A stretch of DNA of 64,000 bases, taken from positions 99,923,321-99,987,320 of the forward strand of contig JAOWCC010001634.1 in assembly GCA_030867875.1 (NCBI GenBank), in the 5' to 3' direction. The translations under genes were made by a program, and so were the position numbers. Of this stretch, positions 21,550 through 32,510 are shown in pieces. Positions within the stretch are counted from its first letter, which is position 1; each line of letters starts with the position of its first letter. Origin of the DNA: Actinernus sp. WN-2022 (Eukaryota; Cnidaria; Anthozoa; Actiniaria; Actinernidae). The notes beneath the pieces are model-generated. The model made no database searches, was not told where the DNA came from, and saw only the letters and a program-made list of their open reading frames with translations.

Positions 21550-22157
21550 GAGAATAAACTGAGGCTTTAAATGAATGGAGATTACTACATGTTCAAGTAG
21601 ATTCTGGAAGTGAATTCCATAGTACCGCACCGGGTTTATAGGCTATGCTTGTTTTTAAGAAAATTGGTACTAGGAAGGGGAGTACAAACTTTTATATATG
21701 GTTGCCCCGTAAATTGTAGTCATGCTTACTATTAACCGTTTTGAAATGTCTACTATGATAATTTGGGGCTAAATCATTGTTTATTTCAGTTATACATGAA
21801 AACTGCTTTATGTAGGAACCATCTTCCCTGTTTGCCAGTTTAGGTGATTTAGCAGATCTTTCGGTCTTACTTCATAGCCGAATAAGTGATGATCCTAGCA
21901 GCTCTGTTTAGTAGCTTTTGAAGATTATTTTTGTAATGTAATACGACAATTATCCATAGAGCAGAGCAATATTCCAAATGTGGCTGGATAATAGAAAAAT
22001 ATATTTATTCAAGGTTTTTAAACAGTAAAATGTTGCGCAAGCGACGGAGTACACCAAGACCTTGAGCAGCCTTCTTTTTCTGCTGTAGAATATGCTCATG
22101 CCAACTAAGGTTCTTATTTATTAGAACACCAAGCGATTTGAATGTCTTTACTTTTTT
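21550..22157 (-). pseudogene. LINE remnant, C-terminal half
   Basis: The minus strand shows SLGVLINKNLSWHEHILQ, then GLGVLRRLRN and IQPHLEYCSALW, and a region corresponding to LLNRAARII, with several stop codons. These are the usual post-RT motifs of CR1/Jockey-like LINEs. The N-terminal (RT) half of probably the same copy is at 23041-23880. The two halves are separated by a ~0.88-kb insertion. Confidence 0.75.
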
Positions 22158-23040
22158 AAAGGAGAATTGAAGCCTAAAATCAACTTTAGCTCAATGACTA
22201 GATCTAAACATGAAAAGACTCATTCCAACATTTATTTACCGTGTTTTGCGTCAAAGGAAAGAACATCTGTAAATCTTCCTCCCAACGCCGCTAAGTACAG
22301 ATGGCTCAATTCCTGTAATCTATGACGTACGATATTAGTTTTGTCATGTTGTTCTTAGCCTGCTTTGCAGACGTATTTTTTCACTCTCATAAATTCGAAG
22401 AAAAAAGTAACGTCTGCTTACCCGAGCGCTTAATTAGTTTCCAAAATGCACACCTCATTGTGTTATGGACCAATCAGATTTTACCTTCCATATCCTGGAA
22501 AGTGACGTAATGTTACATTTAAAAGGAATTCAGACAATACAGTTGCCATTGACCAATCATAGGAGAGTGTTCACTGGCGCGCCAATTCACTAAAATTCTA
22601 ACAATGGCTTTGATTGGGCAGAAACGTGCTGACGTCATGATTGCATATTGGAAACTAATTAAGCGCTCGGGTAAGCAGACGTTACTTTTTTCTTCGAATT
22701 TATGAGAGTGAAAAAATACGTCTGCATAGCAGGCTATGTTGTTCTCGGCTTTGAATAGATGGACTAACGACTCATAATTGCGCACTATTGTGCTTTCTTT
22801 GAGCTGAAGGTGTGGTTCTTTTTCATTGGTATGCATGAGGTACGATACGGGGAAAAGCACTGAATTGTGCCGCCACACAAACTACTTTGATCAGTGGAGA
22901 ATCGGCTATTTTTCGAACTTCAAAACGTATTTCGTCTTTTTAGACGTGCACCATAAAGAAATAAAATAGCAGAACTTATTTCTCTTGAATACAAGTTTGT
23001 ATAGTAGTCGGATTAATTTAGGGAACAGTTCTCCTTTAGG
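22158..23040. mobile_element. Probable DNA element splitting a LINE
   Basis: It begins TTTAAAGGAGAA and ends with the approximate inverse TTCTCCTTTA, and it lies between the two halves of one LINE reading frame. The rest is non-coding and contains the 381-bp MITE at 22356-22736. The terminal match is short, so the borders are approximate. Confidence 0.45.
22356..22736. mobile_element. 381-bp MITE with ~88-bp inverted repeats and 9-bp target duplication
   Basis: The ends begin TAGCCTGCTTTGCAGACGTA on the left and the inverse of TAGCCTGCTATGCAGACGTA on the right. The arms match over about 88 bp with very few mismatches and include a repeated AACGTCTGCTTACCCGAGCG block. Nine-bp direct repeats TGTTGTTCT flank it (22347-22355 and 22737-22745). 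It shares TAGCCTGC, the internal palindrome and the 9-bp duplication with the MITE at 20985, so both probably used the same transposase superfamily. Confidence 0.9.
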
Positions 23041-23880
23041 TATAATTCCACCTATTGAAATATTTGGCTCACAATCAAGTTTACTAATTCTCTGTCGTCA
23101 TCCAATGATAATGTATTCACTTTTCACAACATTTAGGCTCCGCTTATTTGACTGAAGCCACGAATTCAAACTCTCAAGGTCAGAATTTAACTTAGTTTCA
23201 ATAATAGCGATATCGACATCGCTAAAATATATATTAGTATCGTCCGCATACATATTTGGAATCGAGTTACATAAGCAGCCTGGCAAGTCATTAATATACA
23301 GCAGGAAAAGTAACGGGCCTAAAATATAGACTGATCTAAGGAATGACATATTTCACCTCCAAGCCTTCAGACAAAACACCGTTAACATTAGCATGCGTTC
23401 TATTACTCAAGTACGAATGAAACCATTTCAATTCGATTTCTCTAATGTCATAGCAACGTAGTTTGGTTATAAGAATTTGATGATCAACGGTGTCAAATGC
23501 TTTTTTTTAATCAAGAAAGACTGCACAGTTGATCTGTCCCTTATCCATGTTGCTAAACCAATACATTGCAGATTTAAGCAAGGAACTCAATGTTGAATGA
23601 GATCGTCGAAATCCAGATTGGTGCTCGCAAAGAATGTCGTTTGCAATCAAATAATTGTAAAGTTGATTAATATTGAGTTTTTCGAACACTTTAGCTAAGA
23701 CCGACAAAACGAATATCGGCCTATAAAGTCATATTCTCTCTTCCATCGGCCTTATAAATAGGTGATACTTTTGCCGATTTCCAGTCATCTGGAAAATTCC
23801 GAGTGACAAAGATAAACTTAAATATATTGGTCAAAGGTGTGGACAATAACGGTCCAGGTAATTAATGCAGTCTTCTGTGC
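23041..23880 (-). pseudogene. LINE reverse transcriptase fragment
   Basis: On the minus strand, AKVFEKLNINQLYNYLIAND and LCEHQSGFRRSHSTLSSLLK (about 23555-23700) are the RT fingers. After frameshifts, LGPLLFLLYINDLPG and MYADDTNIYFSD (about 23215-23320) supply the palm with the catalytic YADD box, followed by LNSWLQSNKRSLNVVKSEYI. Frameshifts and stops between the blocks make it a pseudogene. It continues, after an insertion, into 21550-22157. Confidence 0.85.
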
Positions 23881-24075
23881 AATGGCAAGAGATTGACCTG
23901 ATTACAACACAACTTCTGTTTAATCATCTACCATGCTTCTCTTCTACAAGATGGCGGTCTTCTCCCGAAAACTCCCATCATACATTGTGGTCACACATAC
24001 CAATATGCTAATTACAATAATTACTTCCGGTTAAACACTACAATTATCTTATTTCGATGTTTAAACTATGCTATG

Positions 24076-26200
24076 CAAATTCAAATTCAAATCCATTTAT
24101 TTTGCACTATTTTTCCTTTTTTTTTTTAATAAAATTTACAAATATGTAGGAAAAAGGAATGATGGTATAAGCTATTAAATTTGATGAGCTAGGTTAGATG
24201 TGCGTAGTGGTCAAAGTAGCTGCTAGGCTTTCGAGTTGATCACAACCATAGGTATAATAGTCGAGGGAAAAAAAGAATTATATAAATAGGAAATAGGAAA
24301 AAGTGCAGAGGAGAAATTGAGGAAAAAGATTCCAGAGGAATTATGCAAAAGAAAAAGAGCAGAGGAAAAGGGTGCTAATAATACGAAAGGAAATATTGCT
24401 ATAATTAGTTTACATATAAATAATTTCATAAATATAATGATGATCCTAATGTAATGTTTTTTCATAATTTCATGAATATAATAATATAATGCTAATGTTG
24501 ATGCTTATGTTAATTCTAATGCTAATACTAATTCTAATTCTAGTAATATTACTAAGTACTATTAATAACAATACTAACACTGTAAATAAGTTTTTCAAGA
24601 ATGTAGTAGTCATATATGCCAACTTTATGAAAATAATATTAATATTATAGCTGGCTGTCAAGTAGGAACAGTATGTATTCTTTTTTAAAGCCACTATGTG
24701 ATAAGTTTTTAATTTATAATTATTGATGCAAGGGTCTTAAATCTTGATAAGCCGTAGTTTGTCCTAGAAGCTGGTCTGTATAGATTCTTATATGAAAGCA
24801 TATCTAGTATTATAGTTATGGATTTCTGAAACAGATGGGATTAATTCAGCAAAGGCTAGGGGAATATCTGTTTTAACAAATTTAATTTTATGAATAAGAG
24901 TAGAGATTTTAAGGTTAAAGGCATTCTCAATATTAAGTATATCAAGGAGCTTATAATATGGAGCAGCACTCTCTTTTTTTTAGCAAAAAATATAGTGCGG
25001 ATACATTTATTTTGTTTTGTTTTAATTACTTGTTACCGATATTGAAAAGCAGTGCCCCAGCTCATCAGGCCGTAATTAATATATGGATATATCAGGGTAT
25101 AGAAAAGTTCTTTAAAGTGCCAATAACCCCCAAAAAAAATATTTTTTGACGTCTATTCTGTATAGCGCCCTGACAAAGAATTCGAAAAAATAAAAGTGAA
25201 AAAACTAAACTTCGACGATTTTACTGGCGTCAAAGTTAGCGAAAACATCCGTTTTGGGCTTCCTGTTTCCAGTTGGAAGTCAGCGCGAGTCTTGGTGAGG
25301 GCCTGGAATTATGACGTCAATCGGGCGCATTTTACTACAACTACCATAATCATTTGCACGGTTTCTTTTGTTCCTTTAATTTAGACTATTGTCTTGGTAT
25401 TCTCAAAGGAGTTGGAAAATCTGAATAAGAAAAAGAATTCAAAAAGGAAAAACGTCCTATTATAGTCTAATCAGTAGGAAATAAACTCCATCACAAGAAA
25501 GAGCACAACGAAATTAGTAAATTTACCAAGTTTGGTGATATTTCATTGGATATTTATCATGTGGTGAGCTTGCAAGAGTCGCAGAAATAAGAGACGTTTG
25601 TATGGGATTGAACGAACGCCTGACTACATACACGTCACAGGCCACTGGTCTCCAGGCTCCCAAAGGGAATTGAAAACTGACGGCCACATGTTCTGGTTCT
25701 CAACTTTGAAACGCCGTAAAAAAAATACTGTTAAGTTTTAGCCTCCTATTTTTGCCTTAAGTTCTAAATAATGGTTTAAAGTTTAAATTCCAAAAAAATA
25801 ATTTTTGGGGTTATAGGCACTTTAAGTGTGCTAATAGGTACATAGTATCTAAGTTTATTTAAAATACCTATATTCTTTGCAAGTTTATTATTAACATGTT
25901 TTATTTGTGCATTCCATTGTAAATGGTTGTCAATAAAAACACCTAAATATTTTATCTGCGTTTTTCTTCTATATTACATGTTGTTATGGGTATATTAGGC
26001 TTTTTTCTACGGGATGTAATTAGCATATAATTTGTCTTCTTAAAGTTGACTGAAAGTTCATCATTTATAACCCTTTCTAATTCATTCAGTTTTTTTGAAG
26101 AATAAAAAATATTAGTGTCATCTGCAAATATTCTAAATATAAGTTTCTTAGATGAGTTTGGATGTCATTTATATATAGCAGGAATAGCAGGGGACCTACA
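24076..26200 (-). pseudogene. LINE, 3' part (same family as 8934-9865), twice interrupted
   Basis: The 3' end at about 24076 has an AATAAA followed by a GAATTT-type tail. The 3' region shares with the LINE at 8.9 kb the block GTAGTGG(T/C)CAAAGTAGC and the order of the coding blocks. The palm domain is at the other end: FADDTNIFYSS at about 26100-26135 and GPLLFLLYI at about 26165-26195, with frameshifts. It is interrupted at 25116-25821 by a TTAA-flanked MITE and ends at about 26200 where a 3.9-kb element is inserted. The rest of the RT resumes at 30110. Confidence 0.8.
25116..25821. mobile_element. 706-bp TTAA-flanked MITE, family A copy 1
   Basis: Ends AGTGCCAATAACCCCC and the inverse of AGTGCCTATAACCCC; flanked on both sides by TTAA (25112-25115 and 25822-25825), the signature of piggyBac or Kolobok superfamilies. 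It is almost identical to 46661-47364, so the family moved recently. It carries no transposase. A 62-codon frame shared by both copies begins with GTG, not ATG, and is not called a gene. Confidence 0.9.
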
Positions 26201-29200
26201 TACTCGCCCATTCTCAGTTAACAGGGACCATTCGCAGTTTGAAAAGTCAAAATATAAAGTTTGTACAATCCCAATTTCAATAGATTTACCGAATCACATA
26301 TTATTCAAAGCCAATATTTCTGAAATTTGGCATAAAACTGTCCAGTAGTTCGTGAGTTACAGACAATATTATTAACGCACCCTGCTTTGAAAGGAAAATC
26401 GTTATTTTTAGGAGAATACCGAAAAATATAAGATAGCAGAGAATACCTGCATCTGGCAAAGATTGTCCTCACCATTTTTGGAAAGGCTTAGTCTGAAATA
26501 GAGGATTGTTTTATTTTCGACACAGATGCAAATCGTTTTGAAAAATCACTTGGATTATGACAACTGCAATTCCACTTTTTGCGAGTAAAAAATTGAATTA
26601 ACCAATTTTCTCTGTAGTTGCTTTGTTTCGACGGCAAACATTTTGAAAACGCCTCAAATTCAAACGTTGTACAACACATTTCCGATATTCAATTTAGTTC
26701 TGATACCCTAAGCTCATGCATTACCAGTAAGGACTCGGCAACCATGGTAACGTAATTTACAGATCACGTAATTTACATTATAACAATTTACTTTCTGATC
26801 ACTTTCTTTAGAAATGTAAACGTAAATAACAAGACATAATCAAAGTTTTAGCTTAAATAAGTATGTCTCAATAGTTTAAACATACGTTTCTAAAGTAAAT
26901 GTGAAGTATTTTAGCATTTTGTGGTATTTTAGCTATAAAAGTGAAAAAAGTACATTGCGGGATACTGCTAAATGGCTAATGATCAACCTGAACTAAGAAT
27001 ATTTATTTATTTATACAAATGGATACCTTTGGAACCCATTGCAACACATAATGTAATTTTCCTTGCAACAAAGGCACATATATCCTTGGTAACGTAATTT
27101 ACACCGACCCTAATTTATACACAACCATCCCAATGGATGGTGGAAGGTTATGGTTAATATATAATAGTAATGGTAACGTAATTTACACCGACCCTAATTT
27201 ATACACAACCATCCCAATGGATGGTGGAAGGTTATGGTTAATATATAATAGTAATGGTAACGTAATTTACACCGACCCTAACTTATACACAACCATCCCA
27301 ATGGATGGTGGAAGGTTATGGTTAATATATAATAGTAATGGTAACGTAATTTACACCGACCCTAATTTATACACAACCATCCCAATGGATGGTGGAAGGT
27401 TATGGTTAATATATAATAGTAATGGTAACGTAATTTACACCGACCCTAATTTATACACAACCATCCCAATGGATGGTGGAAGGTTATGGTTAATATATAA
27501 TAGTAATGGTAACGTAATTTACACCGACCCTAACTTATACACAACCATCCCAATGGATGGTGGAAGGTTATGGTTAATATATAATAGTAATGGTAACGTA
27601 ATTTACACCGACCCTAATTTATACACAACCATCCCAATGGATGGTGGAAGGTTATGGTTAATATATAATAGTAATGGTAACGTAATTTACACCGACCCTA
27701 ATTTATACACAACCATCCCAATGGATGGTGGAAGGTTATGGTTAATATATAATAGTAATGGTAACGTAATTTACACCGACCCTAACTTATACACAACCAT
27801 CCCAATGGATGGTGGAAGGTTATGGTTAATATATAATAGTAATGGTAACGTAATTTACACCGACCCTAACTTATACACAACCATCCCAATGGATGGTGGA
27901 AGGTTATGGTTAATATATAATAGTAATGGTAACGTAATTTACACCGACCCTAACTTATACACAACCATCCCAATGGATGGTGGAAGGTTATGGTTAATAT
28001 ATAATAGTAATGGTAACGTAATTTACACCGACCCTAATTTATACACAACCATCCCAATGGATGGTGGAAGGTTATGGTTAATATATAATAGTAATGGTAA
28101 CGTAATTTACACCGACCCTAACTTATACACAACCATCCCAATGGATGGTGGAAGGTTATGGTTAATATATAATAGTAATGGTAACGTAATTTACACCGAC
28201 CCTAATTTATACACAACCATCCCAATGGATGGTGGAAGGTTATGGTTAATATATAATAGTAATGGTAACGTAATTTACACCGACCCTAATTTATACACAA
28301 CCATCCCAATGGATGGTGGAAGGTTATGGTTAATATATAATAGTAATGGTAACGTAATTTACACCGACCCTAATTTATACACAACCATCCCAATGGATGG
28401 TGGAAGGTGGAAGGTTATGGTTAATATATAATAGTAATGGTAACGTAATTTACACCGACCCTAATTTATACACAACCATCCCAATGGATGGTGGAAGGTT
28501 ATGGTTAATATATAATAGTAATGGTAACGTAATTTACACCGACCCTAACTTATACACAACCATCCCAATGGATGGTGGAAGGTTATGGTTAATATATAAT
28601 AGTAATGGTAACGTAATTTACACCGACCCTAATTTATACACAACCATCCCAATGGATGGTGGAAGGTTATGGTTAATATATAATAGTAATGGTAACGTAA
28701 TTTACACCGACCCTAATTTATACACAACCATCCCAATGGATGGTGGAAGGTTATGGTTAATATATAATAGTAATGGTAACGTAATTTACACCGACCCTAA
28801 TTTATACACAACCATCCCAATGGATGGTGGAAGGTTATGGTTAATATATAATAGTAATGGTAACGTAATTTACACCGACCCTAATTTATACACAACCATC
28901 CCAATGGATGGTGGAAGGTTATGGTTAATATATAATAGTAATGGTAACGTAATTTACACCGACCCTAACTTATACACAACCATCCCAATGGATGGTGGAA
29001 GGTTATAGTTAATATATAATGAGAATTATTATAATGTAAGATGTGCGAAATCATGGTAGAATTCTTGTAAAATATCAATATGACAAGCAAAACCAGGGAA
29101 AATATACTTTTAAGTGCCTTACATATTTTGCTGAAGAGGGTTTCTTGCCCTCAGTGTAAGCCTTTACATGAGGTTGAAAAGAGGCTAAATGTAGCGATAT

Positions 29201-30109
29201 CTGGGTGCTAAATTCAAGAATAAGAAGTAAATATTTGAATCTAAGCTATTTTAAAGAGAATCTGCTACGGGATGGTGTTATATATCCTCCTTGGCAAGGT
29301 CCTATAGATAAATCCTGTAAATTACGTTACGGTAACGTAACGTTACATCGGTTCATTTTCCCCTCCCTACATCTACAAAATTACAACGATGTCGAATTCT
29401 CTGCATGAATTCTCAAGTACTATTTGAGTAAGTCTATTAAAAATTTCAGTCATGCAGTTGTCATGTTTTGTACACAAAATATTTCTTGAAAACATGGTAA
29501 CGTAATTTACTGTCCAGAAATTTTTGTCTCCAATCAATTAGCTCCTTTTTTTTTAAATCGTTGTGTGTTATGCTAGGTCCTGCTTTACGTTTGTTATATT
29601 AAAGAGCATATGTAGTAAGGGGAAACGGTCAAAATACATCGCTGGATCGGATAAGACAATTTATGCTGCGAAATGACTCCGGCGATCTAGGTCATGGTAA
29701 CATAATTTACTCAAAACCATGCGACAAGGATATTTGTGGAAATGAAAATCAGAATAAACGACTTTAAAAAGACTTACGGCTCCTGGATTTTTTTACTTAT
29801 CGGTAGGATATATAAGCAGACATAACTTTGAAAGTAGTCGCTAGTATTTCAATTACCTTAAATTGAAATTGAAAACTGATTTTTTGACGTGCGACAGTCT
29901 ATTTTTCGCCACTAATTAATAAGGACAACAAAAAATATCGTAAAACGAAAACCCGATGGATCTTCGCAATAATTTTTTTATGGATAATTTATTAGATGCA
30001 GAGGAACGAAAGGAAATATCTTGTAACTTTATACACTGATATAAAATTGTTAAAAATAAAATAAGTGGTGCGACGGCAATGGTCCCTGTTAGCTGAGAAT
30101 GGGTGATAC
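26201..30109. mobile_element. 3.9-kb inverted-repeat element carrying a minisatellite array
   Basis: The ends match as inverted repeats of about 35 bp: the left has CCCATTCTCAGTTAACAGGG followed by ACCATT, the right is the inverse of CCCATTCTCAGCTAACAGGG followed by ACCATT. It sits inside a LINE RT gene: on the right the LINE reads ...FRPIVS and on the left it resumes GPLLFLLYI, with roughly seven residues missing between. The interior has no transposase but holds the 84-bp tandem array (27088-29019). Single copies of the array core GGTAACGTAATTTAC occur in both unique flanks (about 26747 and 29495; a diverged form at about 29694). The target duplication is not clear. Confidence 0.75.
27088..29019 (+). 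repeat. 84-bp minisatellite, about 23 units
   Basis: Nearly identical 84-bp units containing GGTAACGTAATTTACACCGA and CCATCCCAATGGATGG. The only recurrent variant I see is one C/T site (CCTAAyTTATAC). In order its states are TTC TTC TTC C C T C T T T T C T T T T C, so the first nine units form three copies of a 252-bp higher-order repeat. A 7-bp duplication (GTGGAAG, about 28400) interrupts the phase once. Because 84 is divisible by three, one frame stays open for 432 codons (27133-28431) and another for 203 (28397-29008). The C/T site is synonymous (Asn) in that frame. I treat this as non-coding satellite DNA. Confidence 0.95.
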
Positions 30110-30828
30110 TATAGGCCTAAAACTAGATTCTGTATCATCTATTTTTTACATATTGTTTCCAATCCTTTAGATAACTGGTAAACCAGGCATGGGGTAATCC
30201 TCGTATTCCATATTTGTACATCTTTGCAAGCAGTATCTCATGATTTATTGTGTCAAATGCTTTGGAAAAATCCAAGAAATTCCGCAAGTTATTTTACCTT
30301 CATCTATAGCTGTTTTTAGGTTCTCTACTGTTTCTAAAATTGTATACTCAGTTGAGTACCCTTTCCTAAATCCAAATTGATAATTATACAATATACCTTG
30401 CTTTTCTAGGAAAAAACATAAGCTGATTATGGACCATTTTCTCAAGAACTTTACTGAAGACAGATGTAATAGCTATAGGCCTATAGTTTCCTAGTTCAAT
30501 AGTTGAAATCTTAAAAATCTGATCAGGAACTATTCCTGTCGAAATTGACTCATTATATATTTTGGTAAAGGAGATTGATAGAGAGGCACTTGCAAGCTTA
30601 ATAAATTTATTAGGTATGTTAATATAAGCCTTGTCCTCATTCGGGCTAGCAAAAAGAGTAAAAACTTGAGATTCAGTCACTGGAGACATAAAGAAGCTAG
30701 AAGATGGAGACTGGCTTATATACTGAGTAGGTTCCTTTGTTGTTGGATCAGTTGTTATCTTACTTGCCAGATTTGGCAAAAGCAGAGATAAACAAAAAGT
30801 ACCCTCTCTGAATGTTTTTAAAAATCAC
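30110..30828 (-). pseudogene. LINE reverse transcriptase N-terminal part
   Basis: The minus strand reads, with two frameshifts, ELGNYRPIAITSVFSKVLEK (RT motif, about 30445-30505), NYQFGFRKGYSTEYTILETV (about 30320-30385) and then [11 protein letters not shown] (about 30235-30270). It ends with a FRPIVS block at about 30113, where the 3.9-kb element is inserted. Upstream is a region with TESQVFTLFASPNEDKA, as in LINEs before the RT fingers. The same copy continues at 24076-26200. Confidence 0.85.
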
Positions 30829-30832
30829 TTAA

Positions 30833-31376
30833 AGTGCACCTAACCCCTTTTGCAATTTTTATACATATGAAACTTTGAAAGGTTTTGAGTACTTCTGCGA
30901 AGAAATTTTTGGTTTACAGAGAATATTCTATGTTCTAGGCTTTTTGAAATGGTGAAAATTTGACCTTTCCTGACCCATGACCGCGTAAGAAAAAGCCTGG
31001 GTCGATTCTGGATCTTACGTCACCTCATTAATGCATTATTCTCCATGGCGCCTTTCTACCACAACAACATCGATAAATAGAGAATTTATACGGTCTGTGA
31101 GTTGTTAGCAAAGAAAACAGTTATTTTAGACAAAATGCTAAACATTTATTCAACTTATTGCAAAGTCGAATGAATCTAGTTAGATGACGTAAGGATCAAT
31201 AATCGACCCAGGCTTTTTCTTACGCGGTCATGGGTCAGGTAAGGTCAAATTTTCACCATTTCAAACAAGCCTAGCACATAAAGTATTCTTTGCAAGCCAA
31301 AAATTTCTTCGCAGAAGTACTCAAAACCTTTCAAAGAATCATATGTATAAAAATCGCAAAAGGGGTTAGTTGCACT
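30833..31376. mobile_element. 544-bp TTAA-flanked MITE, family B copy 1
   Basis: Ends AGTGCACCTAACCCC and the inverse of AGTGCAACTAACCCC, continuing CTTTTGC; flanked by TTAA at 30829-30832 and 31377-31380. Inner inverted parts include TTTTGAGTACTTCTGCGAAG and TGACCCATGACCGCGTAAGA with their inverses, so the arms extend for about 200 bp. The second copy is at 53487-55981. The termini AGTGCNNNTAACCCC are shared with family A. Confidence 0.9.
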
Positions 31377-31380
31377 TTAA

Positions 31381-31679
31381 AGTACTCAGAGAAGATAGAA
31401 CTTAAAATCGCAAAAACTAACGGTAACACACTATCATAAACGGTAGCACACCGGCTATCATAAATGGAACAATATGCTAAAAGCTTTATCCTAGTATTTA
31501 ATTACTTGTTTTTCTTGACTTTGCATACTGCTGGTCGGCCTGTTATATAATTGTTTTTGTTCTTTGTCGTTCTGTGTCCTTGCATGTATTTTTTAGTTTC
31601 GTTTAGTAGTTGTCTAGTATGTCCGTGTTTTTATTAATGTAGTGGTAATGTTGCTTTGTTGTACGTAGCATCAGCACTA
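31381..31679. other. No recognisable gene
   Basis: Probably further LINE flank; no motif could be identified. Confidence 0.35.
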
Positions 31680-31681
31680 TA

Positions 31682-32376
31682 CCGTAAAATCCCGTTTATA
31701 AGCCCTGGGCTTATACTCTTTCGTAAGGGTGTTTGGTGGGCTTATAACCGGGGCCGGGGGGGCTTATATCAGGGGGGGCTTATAACCGGCAGGAAAAAAG
31801 TGTTTGGGATTCAGAGGAAATGATTTTATGAAAAATGTCTTCGCTTTATTTTACCAACCAATGATAGTAAATAAATACGAAATAGAGCGGATTTCAATTG
31901 AGTTTCGGAAGTGTTTTGGTTTTGCGTTTTCTAAGCTCTCCTATAGGCTGAGAAAGTAAACCAATCAATCAGATTCCAAAGTAAAACCAAACGCAAATTG
32001 GTTTTGGTTTTGGTTTGGTTTGTCATTGGCTCACAGGGCAGCCATTTATGAGTTACTTGTGATTACTCGCACCTGTGATTGGCTGGCTGTGGGTAATTTG
32101 CGTTTGGTTTTACTTCACTCAACTGAAAACCGCTCTAACAACAACTTCTGCTCAAAAGATTGGATACCGTATATCTTATAATCAAACTTGATAATCTCAG
32201 TTCATACTGAATAAAGTTAAATTATAATGTTTGGCATGTGTTATTTACGCAACATGGGGTCATAAACGGCATAAACACGAGATGGACTTATAACCGGAAG
32301 GATATTTACGTAGCAGACAGGTGGGCTTATAACCGGGGGGCTTATAACTGGGGGGCTTATAACCGTGATTTTACGG
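31682..32376. mobile_element. TA-flanked DNA element with GGGCTTATAACC subterminal repeats
   Basis: Ends CCGTAAAATC and its inverse GATTTTACGG, flanked by TA (31680-31681 and 32377-32378). Each end is followed by a short motif repeated several times: GGGCTTATA(A)CCGG appears at about 31738, 31760 and 31777 on the left and about 32324, 32339 and 32355 on the right, plus weaker forms. A second inverted pair inside (AGAGCGGATTTCAATTGAGT at 31884 against ACTCAACTGAAAACCGCTCT at 32115) suggests a nested MITE of about 250 bp. No transposase is present. Confidence 0.85.
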
Positions 32377-32384
32377 TATGTAAA

Positions 32385-32428
32385 ATAAATAGAGAATAAT
32401 ACATGGGCGCGCTTATCTTCGAGTGTTG

Positions 32429-32461
<33 letters not shown>

Positions 32462-32510
32462 TTCCATATCTCCAAGCGTCCATGTATTATTCTATTTATT
32501 CTATAAACAA
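32385..32510. repeat. Long hairpin
   Basis: Outer arms AGAATAATACATGG and its inverse CCATGTATTATTCT enclose inner arms TTATCTTCGAGTGTTGAACT and the inverse, with a symmetric centre CGATATCG. It is probably the end of a foldback-type element, but a matching opposite end was not secured. Confidence 0.6.

Noticed and set aside
24223..24694. Two hydrophobic minus-strand frames as membrane proteins
   Set aside because: They are translations of low-complexity AT-rich LINE 3' untranslated sequence.
25196..25384. 62-codon protein conserved between the two family A MITEs
   Set aside because: The frame begins at GTG with no ATG, and the copies are so similar overall that conservation of the frame is uninformative.
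27133..28431. 432-codon open frame as a repetitive protein gene
   Set aside because: The frame is an automatic result of an 84-bp unit (divisible by three) lacking stops in one frame. It has no unique N- or C-terminus, is thrown out of phase by a 7-bp insertion, and the array lies inside a transposon.
27088..29019. CRISPR-like array
   Set aside because: The 84-bp units are contiguous with no unique spacers, so this is a minisatellite in a eukaryotic genome.
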